Shown: positions 1 through 4,203 of the stretch, one piece after another | How the letters are laid out: each line of letters starts with the position of its first letter | Numbering within the stretch: the stretch's first letter is position 1 | NCBI GenBank assembly: GCA_013330825.1 | Contig: DUHN01000036.1 | Location: 8,661-14,074, forward strand | Length of the DNA: 5,414 bases | From: Candidatus Woesearchaeota archaeon | Lineage (GTDB): Archaea; Nanobdellota; Nanobdellia; Woesearchaeales; GW2011-AR4 | Direction: 5' to 3' | Notes under the pieces: generated by a model | What the model saw: only the letters and a program-made list of their open reading frames with translations | Database searches by the model: none | What the model was told of the DNA's origin: nothing | Translations under genes and position numbers: made by a program

Positions 1-83
1 CTATAAATATTTTTCTTTTTTGATAGCCGAAACCATCCATGACTCCCGTATGGAAACCCCTCCTCAACAGGGAGAACGTCCTG
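1..83. other. Left-edge spacer with TATA-like and T-tract element
   Basis: This short AT-rich stretch lies downstream of the corC-like gene. On the plus strand it reads TATAAATAT (2-10) followed by two T-runs (10-14 and 16-21). It can be read three ways: as a T-tract terminator for a plus-strand gene ending left of the window; as a promoter for a minus-strand gene left of the window (minus reading TATTTATAG preceded by an A-rich BRE-like block); or as a plus-strand promoter firing into the antisense of corC. The sequence alone does not decide. The corC-like gene itself has no T-run after its stop codon here, so no clear terminator for it is visible. Confidence 0.3.
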
Positions 84-1322
84 CTATTTCCTCACGACCT
101 TCGCCAATGCCACGCGGTGGCCTTCCATCTTCTCCACGACGATCATGAACTTGTTGTGCTCCAGCGAGTCCCCTTCCTTCGGGATCTTGCCCGTCTTCTC
201 CTGGATGAACCCGTTGAGCGTGTCCGCCTGGGTCTCCGCCCCGCTGAAGCCGATCTTCTTGTGCAGCTCCTCCAGGGAGGCCTTGCCCTGCACCCTCCAC
301 GATTTCTTCGAGAGCTTCACGACATGGGGGTCGAGATGGTCTCCCTCGTCCATGATCTCGCCCACGATCTCCTCCAGGACATCCTCGATGGTGATGAGGC
401 CGGTGATGCTGCCATGCTCGTTCACCACCAGGGCCAGGTGGTCCTTGCTCCGCTGGAACTGCCGCAGGAGCGAGTCGAGCTTCTTGGACTCGGGGACGAA
501 CAGCGGCTTGCGCATGACCCTGGTGACGGGCACGTCCGTCCTGCGTTCCCTGAGGAAGCGCATCATGTCCCTCACGTGAAAGACCCCCACGATGTTGTCG
601 CGGCTCTTCTCGTACACCGGCAGCCTCGAGAACTGCTTCTTCTGGTTGATGTTCAGCACGTCCTTTATGCTCATCCTCGAGCTGACCATCACCACCTCCG
701 CCTTCGGCGTCATGACCTCCGCCACGGGGATGTCGTCGAAATCGAAGATGCGGTGGATCATGCTCTTCTCCATCTCCTTGATGGCGCCTTCGTCCTCTCC
801 CATCTGCACGATGCTCTTCAGCTCGTCCTCGGTGATGGTTGGCTGGCCCTTCTTCGCGCCGATCAGCGCGTCGATCCCCTTGAGGATCACCTGGAAGAAC
901 TTCACGATGGGGATGATGAGGACGCTGAAGTACCAGATGAGGGGGGCGAAGAACAATGCCATGGGCACATTGTGGCGCACTGCCAGTGACTTGGGGATGA
1001 TCTCCCCCAGCAGCAGGATGAGGAATGTCATGACGCCCGTCGCGATCGCGATGCCATTGTGCTCAAAATAATCAAGGGCGATGCCGGTCGCGATGGCCGC
1101 CGCCGCCGTGTTCACGAGGTTGTTGCCCACCAGGATGGTCGTCAGCAGCCTTCGCGGGTCATCCTTGAGCCTCTTTATGTACTCCGCCCCCACCATCCCC
1201 TTGTCCAGCAGCGCCTTGAGCCGGAACCTGCTCAGCGACACCAGCGCAATCTCCGATGCGGAGAAGAAAGCGGAAGCTAGCAGCAGGATAACCAACAGCA
1301 TGAACTCTGTGCCGTATGCCAC
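84..1322 (-). CDS. CNNM/CorC-family membrane protein (DUF21-CBS-CorC_HlyC)
   Basis: This 412-residue protein has the full domain order of the CNNM/CorC (HlyC/CorC) family, which is linked to Mg2+ or other divalent cation efflux across the cytoplasmic membrane. Residues about 1-160 form the DUF21 membrane domain with three to four hydrophobic segments (about 7-27, 60-83, 92-106, 119-148). The family hallmarks are visible: FFSASEIAL (19-27), VGNNLVN (65-71) and GEIIPKS (106-112), which in solved CNNM/CorC structures line the cation site. A CBS pair follows (about 200-257 with MTPKAEV and RLPVYE; about 266-325 with IEDVLEEIVGEI), which in this family senses nucleotide. The C-terminal CorC_HlyC domain spans about 330-412. 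The length is normal for the family. The start is GTG at 1322; an in-frame ATG seven codons later (1301) is the alternative but would cut into the first membrane helix. The gene is transcribed divergently from the AbrB-type mini-operon. Older annotations call such proteins hemolysins, which is misleading. Transport direction and ion are inferred from the family. Confidence 0.93.
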   Translation of the reverse strand: MAYGTEFMLLVILLLASAFFSASEIALVSLSRFRLKALLDKGMVGAEYIKRLKDDPRRLLTTILVGNNLVNTAAAAIATGIALDYFEHNGIAIATGVMTFLILLLGEIIPKSLAVRHNVPMALFFAPLIWYFSVLIIPIVKFFQVILKGIDALIGAKKGQPTITEDELKSIVQMGEDEGAIKEMEKSMIHRIFDFDDIPVAEVMTPKAEVVMVSSRMSIKDVLNINQKKQFSRLPVYEKSRDNIVGVFHVRDMMRFLRERRTDVPVTRVMRKPLFVPESKKLDSLLRQFQRSKDHLALVVNEHGSITGLITIEDVLEEIVGEIMDEGDHLDPHVVKLSKKSWRVQGKASLEELHKKIGFSGAETQADTLNGFIQEKTGKIPKEGDSLEHNKFMIVVEKMEGHRVALAKVVRK

Positions 1323-1342
1323 GGGAACCCGAGAAAAGGCGC

Positions 1343-1350
1343 CTTTTTAA
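1343..1350 (-). promoter_or_regulatory. TATA box of the corC-like gene, leaderless start
   Basis: On the minus strand the sequence TTAAAAAG is preceded by AAAACC, a plausible BRE. Its centre is about 25 bases upstream of the GTG start at 1322. Archaeal transcription usually starts about 25 bases after the TATA centre, so the transcript would begin at or next to the start codon, i.e. be leaderless. There is no Shine-Dalgarno sequence before the GTG, which agrees with this reading. Confidence 0.55.
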
Positions 1351-1411
1351 GGTTTTCTGCCCCTGTCAGGATTCTCCCCCGTCTCTTCGTTGTTGTCGTC
1401 GAAATAATAGT

Positions 1412-1526
1412 TTAAAAAGTAGTTAAAAAAATGATTAAAAAAGCATCAAAAAAAAATTAAAAAAGTCCAATAAAAAAATTGGCATAAATAATATTTAAAA
1501 AAGCAAGTAATTTAATGTTTTAAAAA
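1412..1526. repeat. A-tract array with a period of about 12 bases
   Basis: Runs of five to nine A lie at 1414-1418, 1425-1431, 1437-1442, 1448-1456, 1459-1464, 1472-1478, 1497-1502 and 1522-1526. Their centres fall close to multiples of 12 (1416, 1428, 1439.5, 1452, 1461.5, 1475, 1499.5, 1524), with two places in the series lacking a clean run. Several units share the form TTAAAAAAGNNN: TTAAAAAGTAG (1412), TTAAAAAAGCAT (1435), TTAAAAAAGTCC (1457), TTAAAAAAGCAA (1495). All A-runs are on the plus strand, so the DNA is strand-asymmetric. The array fills the space between the divergent corC-like and AbrB-type promoters and is likely bent or stiff DNA and a protein-binding region. Degenerate tandem repeats or simple low complexity are the alternatives. 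Confidence 0.6.
1467..1482. promoter_or_regulatory. Inverted repeat CCAAT-A6-ATTGG, candidate operator
   Basis: CCAAT (1467-1471) and ATTGG (1478-1482) are perfect inverted half-sites separated by six A. Half-site centres are 11 bases apart, about one helical turn, as expected for a symmetric dimeric regulator on one face of DNA. The site lies inside the A-tract array, about 60 bases upstream of the TATA box for the AbrB-type gene. That a regulator binds here is inference; the adjacent AbrB-type and HTH-like proteins are the natural candidates. Confidence 0.35.
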
Positions 1527-1533
1527 CTAAACC

Positions 1534-1547
1534 AAAAGATATATAAA
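1534..1547 (+). promoter_or_regulatory. BRE/TATA promoter of the AbrB-type mini-operon
   Basis: AAAAGA (1534-1539, BRE-like) directly precedes TATATAAA (1540-1547). Transcription should begin near 1569, giving a leader of about 16 bases before the ATG at 1586. No Shine-Dalgarno sequence is visible in that leader. The 11-base string TATATAAACAA starting here is identical to that in the promoter at 4163. Confidence 0.75.
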
Positions 1548-1585
1548 CAACTAATCAAAAGAATAGCCAAAATAATAGACTCCCG

Positions 1586-1738
1586 ATGGTAAAGATCCAA
1601 CAGCTCCCCTCCGGACAGCTCATTCTCACCATCCCAAAGATATTGGCGGAATACGAGGGCCTTGAGAAAGGCATGGAAGTCGAATTCAAGAAGCACAAGG
1701 ACGGCTTGCTGCTTGACATAACCAAAGGCGAGGGGTGA
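1586..1738 (+). CDS. Small AbrB/MazE-fold (SpoVT-AbrB) DNA-binding protein
   Basis: This 50-residue protein has the swapped-hairpin AbrB pattern: an initial strand with KIQQLPSGQLILTIPK (3-18), in which the 'G-x-x-x-x-TIPK' turn is typical, a short helix (about 19-27), and a second half with EKGMEVEFKKHKDG and LLLDI (27-45). Proteins of this fold act as dimers that bind AT-rich DNA, as stand-alone transcription regulators or as antitoxins. Here only the DNA-binding domain is present, with no C-terminal extension, and no recognisable toxin follows. The start ATG lies 46 bases after the beginning of a strong TATA box, and the next gene overlaps the stop by four bases. An A-rich array in its own upstream region suggests autoregulation, as known for AbrB-type proteins, but this is inferred. 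The fold call is good; the target genes are unknown. Confidence 0.85.
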   Translation: MVKIQQLPSGQLILTIPKILAEYEGLEKGMEVEFKKHKDGLLLDITKGEG

Positions 1739-1893
1739 TTCCGGTTAAGGTGGACGATTTGGCTGCCCTGTTGGGAAAGAGCAGGGCCGAAGTGGAGCGG
1801 ATGCTGCAGCGGGATGAGGTCATCGAGCTCAGGCTCACCGAGTCCCGCAGGCGCGATGCGGATGACGAAGGAAGCATCGTCCTCTGCAAATAG
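1735..1893 (+). CDS. 52-residue helix-turn-helix-like protein, family unknown
   Basis: I do not recognise this protein. It starts at a GTG that overlaps the TGA of the AbrB-type gene (GTGA), the usual arrangement for translational coupling, and it ends at TAG 1891-1893. Residues 6-24 (VDDLAALLGKSRAEVERML) have the spacing of a helix-turn-helix: a helix with LAALLG, a short turn with KS, then a second helix. It is followed by a strand-like EVIELRLTE (28-36) and an acidic-basic tail (SRRRDADDEG) ending in IVLCK. A GTG at 1750 is an alternative start but would remove part of the first helix. The tight coupling implies it is made with, and perhaps acts with, the AbrB-type protein. It is far too short for a PIN or other usual toxin, so a classic toxin-antitoxin pair is unlikely. 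A chance ORF cannot be excluded, but the overlap, coherent motif and shared codon style argue for a real gene. Confidence 0.6.
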   Translation: MIPVKVDDLAALLGKSRAEVERMLQRDEVIELRLTESRRRDADDEGSIVLCK

Positions 1894-1916
1894 GGCAAGA
1901 TGGGCTCCCTATCCAC

Positions 1917-1954
1917 GCCTGCGCGTAGCAGGCCTCTTTTTCGCCAACGTTTTT
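1917..1954 (+). terminator. Stem-loop and T-tracts after the AbrB-type mini-operon
   Basis: GCCTGC (1917-1922) and GCAGGC (1928-1933) form a perfect six-pair stem with a five-base loop, followed by TCTTTTT (1935-1941) and a second T-run (1950-1954). This is a textbook intrinsic terminator shape, and T-tracts alone can terminate the archaeal polymerase. It lies 24 bases after the stop of the 52-residue gene and upstream of the yhbY-like gene, for which no separate TATA box is visible. It may therefore be a partial terminator or attenuator. Confidence 0.6.
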
Positions 1955-1983
1955 GGGGGCGGAACGAAGTGGAGCCGGGAAAA

Positions 1984-2256
1984 ATGCTGCCTGTGTTGCG
2001 CTCACGCGCCATGCTGCTCGAGCCCGCTGTCCGCATAGGCAAGAACGGCCTCACCCCCGCGGTCATCAGGGAGATTGATGCGCTGCTGGACAAAAGAAAG
2101 CTCGTTAAAATCAAGCTCCTCAAGTCCAGCATGGAGACCGCGGAGAAGCAGCAGCTCATCACCGCCGCGGCGAAAGAGACCGGAGCCCTTCTCGTGCAGT
2201 CCGCCGGCATGACCTTCGCCCTCTACCGGGAAGCTCCGGGGCCCCGCCCTAAGTAA
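1984..2256 (+). CDS. YhbY/CRS1-type CRM-domain RNA-binding protein
   Basis: The product, 90 residues from ATG 1984, is a stand-alone CRM domain. The hallmark GxxG loop is present as RIGKNGLTPAVIREID (residues 17-32), followed by the expected helix, a basic strand (KRKLVKIKLLKS, 37-48), a helix with EKQQLITAAAKETGA (53-67) and the closing strand MTFALYRE (74-81). CRM proteins bind structured RNA; bacterial YhbY associates with pre-50S ribosomal particles, and archaeal homologues are presumed to act on rRNA or other structured RNA. The start was chosen because GGAG (1971-1974) precedes it by nine bases and because the longer frame from 1900 would translate through the stem-loop and T-tracts at 1917-1954. 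GTG 1969 is a possible alternative that adds five residues, and ATG 2011 would lose the first helix. The stop is one base before the antiporter start, so the two are almost certainly cotranscribed. Confidence 0.88.
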   Translation: MLPVLRSRAMLLEPAVRIGKNGLTPAVIREIDALLDKRKLVKIKLLKSSMETAEKQQLITAAAKETGALLVQSAGMTFALYREAPGPRPK

Positions 2257-2257
2257 C

Positions 2258-3964
2258 ATGGCAGCGACGCTCTTCGTGGACCTGAGCATCATCCTCCTCC
2301 TGGTCATCGTCTTCTCCACCCTCGCCAAGATACTGAGGCAGCCGCTCATCCTCGGCTATATCCTCGCGGGCATCGCCGCGAGCCCGCTGTTCCTCGACGC
2401 CCTTCCCCCGCCGGAATCCCTCTCCATCTTCTCCGAGATGGGGGTGGCTGTCCTCCTGTTCATCGTCGGCCTCAACCTCAACCCCCAGGTCATCAGGGAA
2501 GTCGGCATGATATCATCCATCACCGCTGTCGGCCAGGTGGCCTTCACCTCGCTCGCCGGCTATGCCATCATGCTCCTGTTCGGCTTCCCCCACGTCACGT
2601 CCCTCTACGTCTCCGTCGCCTTCTCCTTCAGCAGCACCATCATCGTCATGAAGCTCCTCTCGGACAAGGGAGAGCTGGATGCGCTGCACGGCAGGATCGC
2701 CATCGGATTCCTCCTCGTCCAGGACGTCCTTGCCATCCTCCTCATGGTCATCATCCCCTCCCTCAGCGGGGTGGACATGACGGTGTCATTCCATCTCTTC
2801 GCGCTTCAGGGGCTGGGCATCCTGCTCATCATCTTCTTCCTCGGCATCCATCTCCTGCCCCGCCTGATGCAGCACATCGCCCATTCGCAGGAATACCTCA
2901 TGCTCTTCGCCATCAGCTGGTGCTTCACTCTCGCGAGCGTCTTCTACTTCCTCGGGCTTTCCATCGAGGTCGGCGCGCTCCTGGCGGGAGTCACCCTCGC
3001 CAGCTCCTCATACCGCCATGAGATAAGCTCCCGGCTCCGCCCCTTGAGGGATTTCTTCATCGTGATGTTCTTCATCACCCTCGGCTCCAGGATGGTGTTC
3101 TCCAGCATCTCCGCATACGCCTTCCCCATCGCCGCCCTCTCCCTGTTCGTGCTCCTCGGCAACCCGCTCATCGTGCTGCTCATCATGCGCCTTGTCGGCT
3201 ACTCCACCAGAACGGGATTCCTCATGGGGCTTGCCATCGCCCAGATCAGCGAGTTCTCCCTCATCCTGATTGCGCTGGGGGCGCAGCTCGGCCACGTGAG
3301 CCAGGAGATCGTCTCCCTCGTGACGGTTGTCGGCCTCATCACCATAGCCGGCTCATCCTACCTTATCCTCTACTCCCAGCAGATATACCGCGCGCTCTCC
3401 CCTCTCCTCAGGATATTCGACCTCATCGGGCCGCGCACCGCGCGCGAGGCCTCCCCGGACCGGGAGCAGCATGACATCATCCTCTTCGGCTCCAACCGCA
3501 TCGGCCTCACCCTCATCGAGTCATTGCGCAGGACGCGCAAGAGCTTCCTGGTCATAGACTTCAACCCGGACACCATCGCCCGCCTGCAGAAGATGGGGGT
3601 GCCATGCAGGTATGGGGATGCGGGCAACCCCGAGATGCTCGAGGACCTCAACCTCGCCGGGGTGAAGATGGTGCTCTCCACCATCCCGGACAGGGACATC
3701 AACATCCTCCTCGTGCGGAGGATACGCGCGGCCAACCGGGATGCCATCATCCTGGTGGTCTCGAACCACCTGCAGGACTCGCTCAAGGTGTACGAGGCGG
3801 GCGCCTCCTATGTGGTCATGCCGCATTTCATCGCCGCGCACCATACCTCTGCCATGATCGAGGAATTCGCGTTCAACATCGACAAGTTCCTGAAGTACAA
3901 GGCGACCCACCTCCACAGCCTCCGGAGGAAAGAGGCGCTCCACAAGCAGGGCTTCCCATCATAA
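2258..3964 (+). CDS. KefB/KefC-like CPA2 cation:proton antiporter with TrkA-N domain
   Basis: This 568-residue membrane protein exchanges monovalent cations (K+ or Na+) for H+ in the CPA2 family. Residues about 5-375 hold about a dozen hydrophobic segments with family landmarks: VLLFIVGLNLNP (65-76), SSTIIVMKLLSD (125-136), GFLLVQDVLAI (150-160) with the Q155-D156 pair of Kef proteins, and EVGALLAGVTLASSSYRHEI (237-256), which closely follows the KefC pattern, then FFIVMFFITLGSRM (266-279) and AQISEFSLIL (329-338). A cytosolic TrkA-N/RCK_N Rossmann domain spans about 405-527 (HDIILFGSNRIG, VIDFNPD 432-438, YGDAGNP 452-458), which binds NAD(H) or a similar ligand in relatives and gates transport. 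No RCK_C domain follows, only a basic tail of about 40 residues. Variants worth noting are GLNLNP where GLELxP is common, and GSNRIG in place of GxGxxG. It starts one base after the yhbY-like stop. Ion specificity and gating ligand cannot be read from sequence. Confidence 0.93.
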   Translation: MAATLFVDLSIILLLVIVFSTLAKILRQPLILGYILAGIAASPLFLDALPPPESLSIFSEMGVAVLLFIVGLNLNPQVIREVGMISSITAVGQVAFTSLAGYAIMLLFGFPHVTSLYVSVAFSFSSTIIVMKLLSDKGELDALHGRIAIGFLLVQDVLAILLMVIIPSLSGVDMTVSFHLFALQGLGILLIIFFLGIHLLPRLMQHIAHSQEYLMLFAISWCFTLASVFYFLGLSIEVGALLAGVTLASSSYRHEISSRLRPLRDFFIVMFFITLGSRMVFSSISAYAFPIAALSLFVLLGNPLIVLLIMRLVGYSTRTGFLMGLAIAQISEFSLILIALGAQLGHVSQEIVSLVTVVGLITIAGSSYLILYSQQIYRALSPLLRIFDLIGPRTAREASPDREQHDIILFGSNRIGLTLIESLRRTRKSFLVIDFNPDTIARLQKMGVPCRYGDAGNPEMLEDLNLAGVKMVLSTIPDRDINILLVRRIRAANRDAIILVVSNHLQDSLKVYEAGASYVVMPHFIAAHHTSAMIEEFAFNIDKFLKYKATHLHSLRRKEALHKQGFPS

Positions 3965-4156
3965 CGTGCGCGCCAACAATGACAAAACAAAAAATTAGGG
4001 AGGGAACAATCTGAGCGCGCTTCCTGCCAGGCAGATGCCCTCCACCCACCCCCGCTGTTCAATAAAACTCGCGCACTGTGGCGCGACACACTAGTGCGAG
4101 CCGAAGGCGAGCATGATGTGCAGCATCCCGCTTATGCACCTGGAACATGCAATCAC
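3965..4156. other. Spacer with inverted repeats, no coding gene seen
   Basis: No convincing ORF lies here. The spacer carries GCGCG strings near 3968, 4015, 4071 and 4081, a perfect 11-base palindrome CTGCCAGGCAG (4024-4034), and a possible hairpin between CTCGCGCACT (4068-4077, two bulged bases) and AGTGCGAG (4093-4100). No T-tract follows the antiporter gene on the plus strand, so its terminator is not evident. On the minus strand there is a T-run (complement of the A-rich stretch 3984-3994) that could end a leftward transcript. I found no tRNA, C/D-box or known riboswitch pattern. Confidence 0.4.
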
Positions 4157-4170
4157 GAAACGTATATAAA
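4157..4170 (+). promoter_or_regulatory. BRE/TATA promoter of the right-edge gene
   Basis: GAAACG (4157-4162, BRE-like) is followed by TATATAAA (4163-4170). Transcription should begin around 4190-4193, giving a leader of only about 11-14 bases before ATG 4204. The TATATAAACAA core is identical to that of the AbrB-type mini-operon promoter. Read on the minus strand the box is TTTATATA, also a good archaeal TATA, but the BRE-like block favours rightward firing. Confidence 0.78.
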
Positions 4171-4196
4171 CAATCTTCCCCGTAAAACGGCAAAAA

Positions 4197-4202
4197 GAGG
4201 AG
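4197..4202 (+). promoter_or_regulatory. Purine-rich Shine-Dalgarno GAGGAG, very close to the start
   Basis: GAGGAG ends one base before the ATG at 4204. Using its first part GAGG, the spacing is three bases, shorter than usual. It still supports ATG 4204 as the start, since no other start with a better site exists between the TATA box and this codon. Confidence 0.5.
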
Positions 4203-4203
4203 C

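Noticed and set aside
1..40. Minus-strand ATG at 40 opening a short frame (MDGFGYQKRKIFI) to the left edge
   Set aside because: Only 13 codons are visible, codons are A-rich unlike the neighbours, and the stretch also looks like an AT-rich promoter or terminator; cannot be supported within the window.
39..989. Long plus-strand open frame antisense to the corC-like gene, with a TATA-like element at 2-9
   Set aside because: Its translation is dominated by His, Leu, Asp and Arg, the typical mirror of a GC-rich gene, with no domain pattern; the minus-strand frame is a complete recognised family.
1412..1526. Replication origin or CRISPR array in the AT-rich repeat region
   Set aside because: No ORB-like repeats or cdc6/orc gene nearby, and the 12-base units have no spacer-repeat structure; the pattern is a short degenerate A-tract series.
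1586..1893. Classic toxin-antitoxin operon (AbrB-type antitoxin plus toxin)
   Set aside because: The second product is 52 residues with HTH-like spacing and lacks the size or acidic catalytic residues of PIN, MazF or other common toxins.
1900..1983. Upstream extension of the yhbY-like gene from ATG 1900
   Set aside because: The added 28 residues run through a stem-loop and two T-tracts and match nothing in CRM domains; GGAG before ATG 1984 gives a better start.
4050..4100. tRNA-like T-loop string GTTCAAT near 4056
   Set aside because: No flanking five-pair stem, no acceptor, D or anticodon arm could be built around it.
4100..4160. C/D-box sRNA suggested by ATGATGT near 4113
   Set aside because: No CTGA D box lies downstream at a suitable distance and no terminal stem is visible.
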